DNA of 64,000 bases from Streptomyces sp. A3M-1-3 (GTDB lineage Bacteria; Actinomycetota; Actinomycetes; Streptomycetales; Streptomycetaceae). The stretch is taken from contig NZ_JANAVP010000017.1 in the NCBI RefSeq assembly GCF_024213665.1, positions 62,001-126,000 of the forward strand, read 5' to 3'. A model generated the notes under the pieces. It was given only the letters and a program-made list of their open reading frames with translations, did not search any database and was not told the DNA's origin. The position numbers and the translations under genes were made by a program. Below are positions 1 through 8,981 of the stretch, in pieces (position 1 is the stretch's first letter; each line of letters opens with the position of its first letter).

Positions 1-96
1 CGGGAGCCCCGAGAGCTGTCCTCACGCGCAGGACCGGGGTAGATACCAGGGCCATCCCCAGCGGAGGGGGGGCCGCGGCCGCCGAGCGGTCGCGCC

Positions 97-117
97 AGCT
101 CTGCGTCAGGCAGAGTT
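97..117. terminator. Hairpin downstream of antiporter gene
   Basis: An 8-bp stem (AGCTCTGC / GCAGAGTT, one G-T pair) with a 5-nt loop lies just beyond the 3' end of the reverse-strand antiporter gene and probably ends its transcript. No other feature is visible in the first 200 bases. Confidence 0.4.
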
Positions 118-202
118 GGTCGATCAGTGTGCCTTCATGCTACAGGGAAATTGGCCTTGCGTGCCTGTGATTGCGCATACACGGGGGATCGTTCACCTGC
201 GA

Positions 203-1753
203 TTAACCGGAGCTTCGGGGTCCGTGTCTGCGTCCATTCCGGCCCGTCCCCAGCCACCCGGCCAGCTTTCCGCCCTGCCCGACGGCGCGCAGCCGCGCCT
301 CCGCCGCGTCCCGCACCGGATCCGTCGCCACCACCAGCAGCTCGTCGCCCCGCCGCAGCACGGTAGTGGGCGCCGGTACGAAGCTCTTCCCGTCCCGTAC
401 GACCAGGGTGACCGCGGCGCCGGGCGGCAGTCGCAGCTCGCTGACCTCGACGCCGTGCATCCTCGACTTCTCGGGGATGGCGACCGACAGCAGATGGCCG
501 CGCAGCCTCTCCAGCGGCGCCGACTCGACGCCCAGGTCGGCCGCGGTGTCCGAATCGCCCAGCTGCAGCTTGCGGGCCAGCCAGGGCAGTGTCGGCCCCT
601 GGACGAGCGTATAGACGACGACCAGCACGAAGACGATGTTGAAGATCCGGTCGCTGCCCTCGACCTCCGCCACCATCGGGATGGTGGCCAGGATGATGGG
701 CACCGCGCCCCGCAGGCCCGCCCACGACATCAGGACCTGCTCCCGCCACGGCAGCCGGAAGGGCAGCAGGCTGACGAAGACAGACAGGGGCCGTGCCATC
801 ACGGTCAGCACCAGTCCCACGACCACGGCCGGCCAGAAGTCCGCGACCAGCTCGTGCGGGGTCACCAGCAGTCCGAGCAGGACGAACATGCCGATCTGGG
901 CGATCCAGCCGATCCCGTCCGCGAACCCGCGGGTGGCGGGCCAGTGCGGGAGCTTGGCGTTCCCCAGGACCATCGCCGCAAGATAGACGGCGATGAAGCC
1001 GCTGCCGTGCGCCATCGCGCCGGCCGCGTAGGCGACGACCGCGATGGCCATCACCGCGATCGGGTAGAGGCCGGAGGCGGGCAGGGCCACATGGCGCAGC
1101 CCGTACGCACCGAGGAAGCCGACGGCGAGCCCGATGGCCGCGCCGATCGCCAGCTCCAGGGCGATCTTGCCGACGAGTACGTACCACTCGTCGACCGGGC
1201 CGGCCGTCGAGAAGGCCACCACCAGGATCACGACCGGGGCGTCGTTGAAGCCGGACTCCGCTTCCAGCACACCCGTTATCCGGGACGGCAGGGGGACCTT
1301 CCGCAGGACGGAGAAGACCGCGGCGGCATCCGTCGAGGACACCACCGCACCGATGATGAGCGCCTGCCGCCACTCGAGCCCGACCAGATAGTGCGCGCCC
1401 GCCGCCGTGACGCCGACGCTGACCGCGACGCCGACCAGCGACAGCGCGGCGGCGGCCGGCAGCGCCGGCCTGATCTCTTTCCACTTCGTGCCCAGACCAC
1501 CCTCGGCCAGGATCACCACGAGGGCGGCGTAGCCGATGACCTGCGTCAGCGCGGCATTGTCGAAGACGACGCCACCGACGCCGTCCTGACCGATGGCGAT
1601 ACCGATGCCGAGGTAGATGAGCAGGCTGGGGAGCCCGCTGCGCGACGAGACACGTACCGCCGCGACCGCGACGAGCAGGACGAGCGAGCAGATCAGCAGG
1701 AGCTCATTGAGCTGGTGGACAGTCAGGGCCGGCCTTTCCCTCGAATCCCTCAA
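203..1753 (-). CDS. Potassium/proton antiporter, CPA1 family with C-terminal RCK_C domain
   Basis: This is a membrane cation/proton antiporter of the NhaP2/CvrA type. The 516-aa product has about twelve hydrophobic segments over residues 15-390. The conserved STDAAAV motif (140-146) and an FND motif (169-171) in the transport core are typical of CPA1. The last 110 residues form a soluble RCK_C/TrkA_C-like ligand-binding domain, which in this family gates transport. The reading frame opens with a TTG at 1753. A CTG at 1726, preceded by a GGGAAAGG-like ribosome site, would give the start more typical of relatives. It is divergent from the penicillin acylase across a 194-bp intergenic region. 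Family is clear; ion specificity (K+ rather than Na+) is inferred from architecture. Confidence 0.88.
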   Translation of the reverse strand: MRDSRERPALTVHQLNELLLICSLVLLVAVAAVRVSSRSGLPSLLIYLGIGIAIGQDGVGGVVFDNAALTQVIGYAALVVILAEGGLGTKWKEIRPALPAAAALSLVGVAVSVGVTAAGAHYLVGLEWRQALIIGAVVSSTDAAAVFSVLRKVPLPSRITGVLEAESGFNDAPVVILVVAFSTAGPVDEWYVLVGKIALELAIGAAIGLAVGFLGAYGLRHVALPASGLYPIAVMAIAVVAYAAGAMAHGSGFIAVYLAAMVLGNAKLPHWPATRGFADGIGWIAQIGMFVLLGLLVTPHELVADFWPAVVVGLVLTVMARPLSVFVSLLPFRLPWREQVLMSWAGLRGAVPIILATIPMVAEVEGSDRIFNIVFVLVVVYTLVQGPTLPWLARKLQLGDSDTAADLGVESAPLERLRGHLLSVAIPEKSRMHGVEVSELRLPPGAAVTLVVRDGKSFVPAPTTVLRRGDELLVVATDPVRDAAEARLRAVGQGGKLAGWLGTGRNGRRHGPRSSG

Positions 1754-1947
1754 CGCCTGCCGGATCGTTCCACCGGCGGCAGGTACTTCGTTACCTTACC
1801 TAATCTTTGACGCGTTCTTTACGCGCCCGCCCGCCCGTGCGACAGCAGTTCGACTGCGTTACTGATACCGCGTCCGGACCGGGTGAGCGCTGCGCCTATG
1901 GTTGCTCCCAGCACTCCCAGGACCACCCTGCCCCTCGAAGGACAGCG

Positions 1948-4761
1948 ATGCCCGCCAACGAAACCGCCTCTTCCGGCAAGAAGAAGGGGCGACGTGCCCG
2001 CCTGATCTTGATCATCCTGGTGTTGGCGCTCGTCGCAGGTGTCGGGTACGGCGCGTACTGGAGCGTCGACAGCGTCCGTGCCTCGTTCCCGCAGACCACG
2101 GGGACGGTGCGGCTCAAGGGCCTCTCCGGTCCCGTCGACGTCAAGCGCGACGACTACGGCATCCCGCAGATCTACGCGAACTCCGACGCCGACCTGTTCC
2201 GGGCGCAGGGCTTCGTCCAGGCTCAGGACCGGTTCTGGGAGATGGACGTCCGCCGGCACATGACCGCCGGGCGTCTGTCGGAGATGTTCGGCAGCGGCCA
2301 GGTCGAGACGGACGCGTTCCTGCGCACCCTCGGCTGGCGCCGGGTGGCGCAGACGGAGTACGACACCAAGCTCACGCCGGAGACCAAGAAGTACCTCCAG
2401 GCGTACGCCGACGGGGTCAACGCGTACCTCGGGGACCGCGAGGGCAAGGAGCTGTCCGTCGAGCACGCGGCTCTCGGCCTGAGCAACGACTACAAGCCCG
2501 AGAAGTGGACGCCGGTCGACTCGGTGGCCTGGCTCAAGGCGATGGCCTGGGACCTGCGCGGCAACATGCAGGACGAGATCGACCGCTCGCTGATGACCAG
2601 CAGGCTTTCCCAGGCGCAGATCGACGAGCTCTACCCGCCGTACCCGTTCGGCCGGAACAAGCCGGTCGTCGAGGGCGGCCAGGTCGACACCGCCACCGGG
2701 ACGTACGAACCGAAGGGCGGGTCGACGGGCACCTCCGGGTCCGCGGACGGCAGCACCGGCGGCGACACGTCCGGCGACACGTCCGGCGACACCGGCGGCG
2801 ACACCGGACAGGGCAGTGCCCAGGGCGCCGCGCAGGGTCTGCAGACGCAGCTCTCGGCCCTCTCCGACACCCTCGACGAGATCCCCGCGCTGCTCGGCCC
2901 GAACGGCAACGGCATCGGCTCCAACTCCTGGGTCGTCTCCGGCAAGTACACGACCACCGGCAAGCCGCTGCTCGCCAACGACCCGCACCTGGCGCCCCAG
3001 CTGCCTTCGCTCTGGTACCAGATGGGCCTGCACTGCCGTAAGGTCTCGCCCTCCTGCCAGTACGACGTCGCCGGCTACACCTTCTCCGGCATGCCGGGCG
3101 TGATAATCGGCCACAACCAGGACATCGCCTGGGGCATGACCAACCTCGGCGCCGACGTGACCGACCTCTACCTGGAGCAGGTCACCCCCGAGGGCTACCT
3201 GTACGACAAGAAGACCCGGCCCTTCACGACCCGCGAAGAGGTCATCAAGGTCGCGGGCGGCGCCAGCAGGAAGATCACCGTACGCACCACAAACAACGGC
3301 CCGATCGTCTCCGACCGGAGCGACGAGCTGGCCAAGGTCGGCGAGAATGCCCCGGTCGCCGCGTCCGCTCCCGACCGCGGCAACGGCTACGCGATCGCGC
3401 TCCGCTGGACCGCCCTCGACCCGGGCAGGACCATGGACGCCGTCTTCGAGCTCAACCGGGCAAGGGACTTCGCGGGCTTCCGCAAGGCCGCCCGCAACTT
3501 CGAGGTCCCCTCGCAGAACCTGATCTACGCCGACAGCAAGGGCGCCGAGGGCAACATCGGCTACCAGGCGCCCGGCCGCATCCCGGTCCGCGGCAAGGGT
3601 GACGGCCGGATGCCCGCCCCCGGCTGGGACCCCGCGTACTCCTGGAAGAGCGGCGAGGGCGCGTACATTCCGCAGGACGAGCTGCCCTGGGACCTGAACC
3701 CCGAGCGCGGCTACATCGTCACCGCAAACCAGGCGGTCGCCGAGCCGGGCGAGGGCGCGTACCCCTACGCGCTCACCACGGACTGGGGCTACGGCGCCCG
3801 CAGCCAGCGGCTCAACGACCTCATCGGGACGAAGACGCAGGACGGGGGGAAGATCTCGACCGAGGACATGCAGAAGATGCAGATGGACAACCACAGCGAG
3901 ATCGCCGTGCTGCTGAAGCCCATCCTGGCGGAGATCGACGTCTCGGACCCGAACGTCCGCGAGGCGCAGCAGCTGCTCGACGGCTGGGACTACACCCAGG
4001 AGCCGGACTCGGCGGCTGCCGCGTACTTCAACGCGGTCTGGCGCAACATCCTCAAACTCGCCTTCGGCAACAAGCTGCCCAAGGAGCTGCGGGTCGAGGG
4101 CGAGTGCCTGAACGTCCGGCCCGCGGACTCCACCGGTCCGGTGGACGATCTCGCGAAGCCGGTCCGCGAGTGCGGCGAGCGCGACGGCGACACGGCCCAG
4201 CCGGACGGCGGCGACCGCTGGTTCGAGGTCGTACGGAAGCTGATCAAGGACGAGGAGAGCGCCTGGTGGCAGGCGCCCAAGACCCGCCTGGACCCGGCGA
4301 CCAAGACCCGTGACGAGCTCTTCGCCCGCGCCATGAAGGACGCCCGCTGGGAGCTGACCGCCAAACTCGGCAAGGACGTCGACAGCTGGAGCTGGGGCCG
4401 GCTGCACCAGCTGACCCTGAAGAACCAGACGCTCGGCACCGAGGGGCCCGGCTTTATGCAGTGGCTCCTCAACCGCGGCCCGTGGAACCTGGGCGGCGGC
4501 GAGGCCGCGGTCGACGCCACCGGCTGGAACGCGGCGGACGGGTACGGGGTCATCTGGGTCCCGTCGATGCGGATGGTCGTCAACCTGGGTGACCTCGACA
4601 AGTCCCGCTGGATCAACCTCAGCGGCGCCTCCGGGCACGCCTACAGCACGCACTACACCGACCAGACCGACAAGTGGGCCAAGGGTGAACTGCTCGACTG
4701 GGCGTTCACCGAGGAGGCGGTCGACAGGACGACAGCCGACGCCATGGTGCTCACGCCGTAA
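1948..4761 (+). CDS. Penicillin acylase family protein (Ntn hydrolase), membrane-anchored
   Basis: This is a 937-aa secreted or membrane-tethered amidase/acylase precursor. A Lys/Arg-rich N-terminus and one hydrophobic segment (about 20-40) give a signal-anchor. The alpha-chain region (about 55-260) is followed by a Gly/Ser/Thr/Asp-rich spacer with GDTSGDTSG-type repeats (about 272-290). The beta chain then begins at the SNSW motif, whose Ser325 is the predicted autocatalytic N-terminal nucleophile. That is the standard penicillin amidase layout, with the spacer removed during maturation. ATG 1948 was chosen because a GAAGGA site lies 6 nt upstream; the open frame extends further but without a better start. 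Substrate cannot be read from sequence; relatives cleave beta-lactams, acyl-homoserine lactones or other amides. Confidence 0.9.
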   Translation: MPANETASSGKKKGRRARLILIILVLALVAGVGYGAYWSVDSVRASFPQTTGTVRLKGLSGPVDVKRDDYGIPQIYANSDADLFRAQGFVQAQDRFWEMDVRRHMTAGRLSEMFGSGQVETDAFLRTLGWRRVAQTEYDTKLTPETKKYLQAYADGVNAYLGDREGKELSVEHAALGLSNDYKPEKWTPVDSVAWLKAMAWDLRGNMQDEIDRSLMTSRLSQAQIDELYPPYPFGRNKPVVEGGQVDTATGTYEPKGGSTGTSGSADGSTGGDTSGDTSGDTGGDTGQGSAQGAAQGLQTQLSALSDTLDEIPALLGPNGNGIGSNSWVVSGKYTTTGKPLLANDPHLAPQLPSLWYQMGLHCRKVSPSCQYDVAGYTFSGMPGVIIGHNQDIAWGMTNLGADVTDLYLEQVTPEGYLYDKKTRPFTTREEVIKVAGGASRKITVRTTNNGPIVSDRSDELAKVGENAPVAASAPDRGNGYAIALRWTALDPGRTMDAVFELNRARDFAGFRKAARNFEVPSQNLIYADSKGAEGNIGYQAPGRIPVRGKGDGRMPAPGWDPAYSWKSGEGAYIPQDELPWDLNPERGYIVTANQAVAEPGEGAYPYALTTDWGYGARSQRLNDLIGTKTQDGGKISTEDMQKMQMDNHSEIAVLLKPILAEIDVSDPNVREAQQLLDGWDYTQEPDSAAAAYFNAVWRNILKLAFGNKLPKELRVEGECLNVRPADSTGPVDDLAKPVRECGERDGDTAQPDGGDRWFEVVRKLIKDEESAWWQAPKTRLDPATKTRDELFARAMKDARWELTAKLGKDVDSWSWGRLHQLTLKNQTLGTEGPGFMQWLLNRGPWNLGGGEAAVDATGWNAADGYGVIWVPSMRMVVNLGDLDKSRWINLSGASGHAYSTHYTDQTDKWAKGELLDWAFTEEAVDRTTADAMVLTP

Positions 4762-4780
4762 AGGTGCCGGGTTTGTCGGG

Positions 4781-5386
4781 TCAGGTGTTGAAGCGCGTGA
4801 CCCCTCCGGGTGTCACCACCGCGTGTACGGGATGGTCGTGCGGCTCCTCCGGGACTCGCGCGACCACCTCGTTGTCGTACAGCAGCACCACCAGCGCGGG
4901 GTGCGCGCCCGCCCGTGCGAGCCGGGCGAGCACGCGGTCGTACGAGCCGCCGCCGCGGCCCAGGCGCATCCCGCGGGAGTCGACCGCCAGGCCGGGCAGC
5001 AGCACCGCACCGGCCGAGAGGACGGCGTCCGGGCCGAGTCTGGCGCCCGCCGGCTCCAGCAGGCTGATCCTGCCGGGGCGATTGGCGCGTACGAGCTGCT
5101 CCGCGCCCTCGTACGCGCCCCAGTCGAGGTCGTTGTCGGCCATCAGGACCGGCAGCAGGACGCGCACGCCCCGCGCGCGCAGCGCGTCGAGCAGCGCGCG
5201 GGTGCCGGGTTCGCTCCCTACGGAGACATACGCTGCCACGGTGTCCGCCTCCGTGAGTTCCGGCAGCTCCAGGGCCCGGCGGGCGAGAACCGCGGCGGCG
5301 TTCTCGGCGTCTTCCTTGGACAACCGGCCCCTGGCTGTGCGGAGTTCGCGTCGGATGTCCGTCTTGCCTGATCGGTCGTCGTGCAT
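4781..5386 (-). CDS. 5-formyltetrahydrofolate cyclo-ligase
   Basis: The 201-aa enzyme converts 5-formyl-THF to 5,10-methenyl-THF using ATP, recycling the inhibitory folate. The signature GRGGGSYDR (143-151) is the family's ATP/substrate loop, and the N-terminal KTDIRRELRTAR segment and the length match the family. ATG 5386 is the only convincing start. It is convergent with the acylase gene (19-bp gap) and divergent from galU (84 bp between starts), a gene order often seen in actinomycetes. Confidence 0.93.
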   Translation of the reverse strand: MHDDRSGKTDIRRELRTARGRLSKEDAENAAAVLARRALELPELTEADTVAAYVSVGSEPGTRALLDALRARGVRVLLPVLMADNDLDWGAYEGAEQLVRANRPGRISLLEPAGARLGPDAVLSAGAVLLPGLAVDSRGMRLGRGGGSYDRVLARLARAGAHPALVVLLYDNEVVARVPEEPHDHPVHAVVTPGGVTRFNT

Positions 5387-5470
5387 GTTCGACTCGTAAA
5401 CCCTTCTATATGACCGCGTATTAACCGGAGCATCACCTTCCGCCCATACGCAGCGGATAAGGTTCTGTCC

Positions 5471-6373
5471 ATGACTCAGTCGCACCACAAGATCAGCAAG
5501 GCTGTCATTCCCGCAGCTGGTCTTGGAACACGGTTCCTTCCGGCCACGAAGGCCACTCCGAAGGAAATGCTGCCCGTCGTCGACAAGCCGGCGATCCAGT
5601 ATGTGGTGGAGGAGGCGGCCTCGGCCGGTCTCTCCGACGTCCTCATGATCACGGGCCGCAACAAGCGCCCGCTGGAGGACCACTTCGACCGCAACTACGA
5701 GCTGGAATCGGCACTGACCCGCAAGGGCGACGCCGAGCGGCTGGCCAAGGTGCAGGAGTCCAGCGACCTGGCGACCATGCACTACGTCCGCCAGGGCGAC
5801 CCCAAGGGCCTCGGCCACGCCGTCCTGTGCGCCGCTCCGCACGTCGGCCAGGAGCCCTTCGCCGTACTCCTCGGCGACGACCTGATCGACCCGCGCGATC
5901 CGCTGCTGGCCCGCATGGTGGAGATCCAGGAGCAGCACGGCGGCAGCGTCATCGCCCTGATGGAGGTCGACCCGGCGCAGATCCACCTGTACGGCTGCGC
6001 CGCCGTCGAACCCACCCAGCACGGGGACGTCGTCAAGATCACCGGCCTGGTCGAGAAGCCGGACGCGGCCGAGGCGCCCAGCAACTACGCCATCATCGGC
6101 CGTTACGTCCTCGACCCGGCCGTCTTCGGGATACTGCGGCAGACCGAGCCGGGCCGGGGCGGCGAGATCCAGCTCACCGACGCCCTGCAGAAGCTCGCCG
6201 TCGACGAGACCGTGGGCGGGCCGGTGCACGGCGTGGTCTTCAAGGGCCGCCGCTATGACACCGGTGACCGCGGGGACTATCTGCGGGCCATTGTCAGACT
6301 CGCGTGCGAACGTGAAGACCTGGGACCCGAATTCCGGACCTGGCTTCGCAGTTATGTCACCGAGGAGATGTAG
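5471..6373 (+). CDS. galU: UTP-glucose-1-phosphate uridylyltransferase
   Basis: The 300-aa GalU makes UDP-glucose from UTP and glucose-1-phosphate, feeding trehalose, glycolipid and cell-wall sugar synthesis. The nucleotide-binding motif AAGLGTRFLP (15-24) and the following TKATPKEMLP are diagnostic. It is the first gene of a tight forward cluster; the next gene starts 3 nt after its stop codon, so co-transcription and translational coupling are likely. Confidence 0.96.
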   Translation: MTQSHHKISKAVIPAAGLGTRFLPATKATPKEMLPVVDKPAIQYVVEEAASAGLSDVLMITGRNKRPLEDHFDRNYELESALTRKGDAERLAKVQESSDLATMHYVRQGDPKGLGHAVLCAAPHVGQEPFAVLLGDDLIDPRDPLLARMVEIQEQHGGSVIALMEVDPAQIHLYGCAAVEPTQHGDVVKITGLVEKPDAAEAPSNYAIIGRYVLDPAVFGILRQTEPGRGGEIQLTDALQKLAVDETVGGPVHGVVFKGRRYDTGDRGDYLRAIVRLACEREDLGPEFRTWLRSYVTEEM

Positions 6374-6376
6374 CAC

Positions 6377-7795
6377 TTGAGCAGCACCGCACCATCGGGC
6401 ACCGGTCCGTCGGACAAGGGGCCGTCGGGCACCGGTCCGTCGGACAGGGGGCCGTCGGGCACCGGGCTGTCGGACACGGGGCTGTCGGACAGGGGCAGGC
6501 CGCGGCTCTGGTCGGTGGACGAGCACCTGGGCGACATCCTCGGCGCTGTCCGTCCGCTCGAACCCATCGAGCTGCAACTCCTCGACGCCCAGGGCTGTGT
6601 CCTGGTCGAGGACGTCACCGTGCCCGTCGCCCTGCCGCCCTTCGACAACAGCTCGATGGACGGCTACGCGGTCCGTACGGCCGATGTCGCGGGCGCGAGC
6701 GAGGAGTTCCCCGCGGTGCTCATCGTCGTCGGTGACGTCGCGGCGGGCAGCGGCGAGCTGCCCGAGGTGGGCCCCGGCGAGGCCGCCCGCATCATGACCG
6801 GCGCCCCGCTGCCGCCCGGCGCCGAGGCCGTCGTCCCGGTCGAGTGGACCGACGGCGGTACGGGCGGGGGTGCGGCGACCGCGATGCGCGCGGCCAGTAC
6901 CGCTCCCGAGGGTGCGAGCGGCGAGGTGCGGGTGCACCGCGCCGCCGAGGCGCGGGCGCATGTCCGCGCGCGCGGCAGTGACGTCCAGGCAGGCGACCTT
7001 GCGCTGGAGGCGGGCACGGTGCTGGGCCCGCCCCAGATCGCCCTGCTCGCCGCCATCGGCCGCGGCACGGTCCGGGTCCGGCCGCGGCCCCGCGTGGTCG
7101 TCATGTCGACCGGGAGCGAGCTGGTCCAGCCCGGCGAGGAGCTGGCCGAGGGCCGGATCTACGACTCCAACAGCTTCGCGCTCACCGCGGCCGCGCGGGA
7201 CGCCGGCGCCATCGCGTACCGGGTCGGCGCCGTCGGCGACGACGCCGAGACGCTGCGCGCGACCATCGAGGACCAGCTGATCCGGGCCGACCTCATCGTC
7301 ACCACGGGCGGCGTCAGCGTCGGCGCGTACGACGTCGTCAAGGAGGCCCTGTCCTCCGTCGGCGACGCGGACGAGCCGGGCAGCGGCGTCGACTTCCGCA
7401 AGCTGGCCATGCAGCCGGGCAAGCCGCAGGGCTTCGGGGCGATCGGCCCGGACCACACCCCGCTGCTCGCGCTGCCGGGCAACCCTGTCTCGTCGTACGT
7501 CTCCTTCGAGCTGTTCGTACGGCCGGCGATCCGCACGCTGATGGGCCTGCGGGACGTCCGGCGCCCGACCGTGCGGGCCGCCCTCAGCGCCGACAAGGCA
7601 CTGTCCTCGCCGGCCGGCCGCCGCCAGTTCCTGCGCGGCACGTACGACGCCGAGGCGGGCACCGTCACTCCTGTGGGGGGTTCCGGCTCCCATCTGATCG
7701 CGGCCCTCGCGCACGCCGATTCGCTGATCGTCCTCCCGGAGGACACCACCTCGGCCGAGCCCGGTACCGAGCTCGACGTGGTCCTGCTCGGCTGA
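6377..7795 (+). CDS. moeA: MoeA-like molybdopterin molybdotransferase / gephyrin-like protein Glp
   Basis: The 472-aa protein has the MoeA/gephyrin-E fold. MDGYAVR, the RIMTGAPLPPGAEAVVP segment, the STGSELV segment, TTGGVSVG and the LPGNPVS loop appear in order; these bind molybdopterin and insert molybdate. The TTG start lies 3 nt after galU with GAGGAG upstream. Residues 2-40 are a repetitive Ser/Gly/Pro extension encoded by 30-bp tandem repeats and are not part of the fold. The neighbours (galU before; rimJ-like GNAT and a SepX/GlpR membrane protein after) match the locus of Corynebacterium glp, a MoeA homologue that acts with FtsZ and the receptor GlpR in cell division. Whether this copy is catalytic, structural or both cannot be told from sequence. 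Confidence 0.9.
   Translation: MSSTAPSGTGPSDKGPSGTGPSDRGPSGTGLSDTGLSDRGRPRLWSVDEHLGDILGAVRPLEPIELQLLDAQGCVLVEDVTVPVALPPFDNSSMDGYAVRTADVAGASEEFPAVLIVVGDVAAGSGELPEVGPGEAARIMTGAPLPPGAEAVVPVEWTDGGTGGGAATAMRAASTAPEGASGEVRVHRAAEARAHVRARGSDVQAGDLALEAGTVLGPPQIALLAAIGRGTVRVRPRPRVVVMSTGSELVQPGEELAEGRIYDSNSFALTAAARDAGAIAYRVGAVGDDAETLRATIEDQLIRADLIVTTGGVSVGAYDVVKEALSSVGDADEPGSGVDFRKLAMQPGKPQGFGAIGPDHTPLLALPGNPVSSYVSFELFVRPAIRTLMGLRDVRRPTVRAALSADKALSSPAGRRQFLRGTYDAEAGTVTPVGGSGSHLIAALAHADSLIVLPEDTTSAEPGTELDVVLLG
6391..6495. repeat. 30-bp tandem repeat in the moeA 5' coding region (3.5 copies)
   Basis: Units start at 6391, 6421 and 6451, with a half unit from 6481. The unit reads like gccgtcgggcaccggtccgt followed by cggacagggg. 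The period is a multiple of three, so copy number can change without breaking the frame. It encodes the PSGTGPSDKG-type extension. Confidence 0.9.
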
Positions 7796-7863
7796 AGCCC
7801 TCCCGGTGCGGGTAGCGTGGCTGCTCACACAGGCCCTGCGAGGCCCGGACCGGGAGCGCCACA

Positions 7864-8376
7864 GTGACTGCGATTTCCCGGGGGGAGACCCCCGGATCCA
7901 CTGAGCAAGACAGACTGACGCACATCGACGCCGCGGGCGCGGCCCGCATGGTCGATGTGTCGGAGAAGGACGTCACCACGCGGACCGCCTGCGCCAGCGG
8001 CCGCGTGCTGGTCTCTCCACGGGTGATCGAGCTGCTGCGCGGCGAGGGTGTGCCGAAGGGCGACGCCCTCGCGACCGCACGTATCGCCGGCATCATGGGC
8101 GCCAAGCGCACCCCCGACCTGATCCCGCTCTGCCACCCGCTCGCGGTCTCCGGCGTCAAGCTCGACCTCACGGTCGCCGACGACGCGGTCGAGATCCTCG
8201 CCACGGTGAAGACCACCGACCGGACGGGTGTCGAGATGGAGGCGCTGACCGCCGTCTCGGTCGCCGCGCTCACGGTGATCGACATGGTGAAGGCGGTCGA
8301 CAAGGGCGCGGTCATTACGGACGTACGGGTCGAGGAGAAGACGGGCGGCAAGTCCGGCGACTGGAGTCGGTCATGA
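7864..8376 (+). CDS. moaC: Cyclic pyranopterin monophosphate synthase MoaC
   Basis: The 170-aa MoaC carries out the second step of molybdenum cofactor synthesis, forming cyclic pyranopterin monophosphate from the MoaA product. The LCHPL motif and the DRTGVEMEALTAVS segment are diagnostic. The GTG start at 7864 is the best available; the first 20 residues are a variable lead-in. The stop overlaps the next start by 4 bp (ATGA at 8373), showing translational coupling. Confidence 0.95.
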   Translation: MTAISRGETPGSTEQDRLTHIDAAGAARMVDVSEKDVTTRTACASGRVLVSPRVIELLRGEGVPKGDALATARIAGIMGAKRTPDLIPLCHPLAVSGVKLDLTVADDAVEILATVKTTDRTGVEMEALTAVSVAALTVIDMVKAVDKGAVITDVRVEEKTGGKSGDWSRS

Positions 8377-8981
8377 GCGCCGCGCCGCGCGCCGGAGAGG
8401 TGCACAGCCACAGCCACGGACCCGCGGCAGCCGCCGCCCCCGCCCCGGCACCCGAGCCGAGCGTGCCCGCCGCCCCGGTGGCGGCGCCGCGGCGGGCGCT
8501 GGTCGTCACCGCCTCGAACCGCGCCGCCGCAGGCGTCTACGCCGACCAGGGCGGCCCGGTCCTCGCCGAGGGCCTGCGCGCCCTGGGCTTCTCGGTCGAC
8601 GGCCCGCAGGTCGTGCCGGACGGCGATCCGGTCGAGCAGGCGCTGCGCGCCGGGGTCGCCGCCGCCTACGACGTCATCCTCACCACCGGCGGTACGGGCA
8701 TCTCGCCGACCGACCGGACCCCCGACGCGACCCGCCGCGTTCTCGACTACGAGATCCCCGGCATCCCCGAGGCGATCCGGGCCGAGAACCTGGCCAAGGT
8801 CCCCACCGCCGCCCTCTCGCGGGGACTGGCCGGTGTCGCCGGCCGGACGCTGATCGTCAACCTGCCGGGCTCCACCGGCGGAGTCCGCGACGGACTCGCG
8901 GTCCTGGGCCGGCTCCTCCTCCACGCCGTCGACCAGATGCGGGGCGGCGACCACCCCCGACCAGCGGGGGGCCCGAGCTGA
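8373..8981 (+). CDS. moaB: MoaB/MogA family molybdopterin adenylyltransferase-like protein
   Basis: The 202-aa protein has the MoaB/Mog fold: an ALVVTASNR strand (42-50), the MPT-binding TTGGTGISPTD motif (104-114) and a NLPGSTGGVRDG loop. The family activates molybdopterin by adenylation before metal insertion. The first 40 residues are an unconserved Ala/Pro-rich leader with an HSHSH run that could bind metal; no function is claimed for it. It overlaps moaC by 4 bp and the possible CTG start of the next gene by 4 bp. Confidence 0.9.
   Translation: MSAAPRAGEVHSHSHGPAAAAAPAPAPEPSVPAAPVAAPRRALVVTASNRAAAGVYADQGGPVLAEGLRALGFSVDGPQVVPDGDPVEQALRAGVAAAYDVILTTGGTGISPTDRTPDATRRVLDYEIPGIPEAIRAENLAKVPTAALSRGLAGVAGRTLIVNLPGSTGGVRDGLAVLGRLLLHAVDQMRGGDHPRPAGGPS

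Noticed and set aside
116..1810. Long forward open frame opposite the antiporter gene
   Set aside because: Arg/Gln/Asp/His-rich composition typical of antisense frames in high-GC DNA; the reverse-strand antiporter has clear family motifs.
1790..1815. Possible iron (DmdR) box TTACCTTACCTAATC upstream of the antiporter and acylase genes
   Set aside because: Only one half resembles the TTAGGTTAGG element; the second half-site is missing.
1819..4653. 944-aa reverse frame across the acylase gene
   Set aside because: Low-complexity shadow frame with no domains, while the forward frame encodes a complete acylase.
5387..7828. N-terminal extension of the cyclo-ligase frame reaching over moeA
   Set aside because: The extension is an antisense shadow of galU and moeA; the conserved protein starts at 5386.
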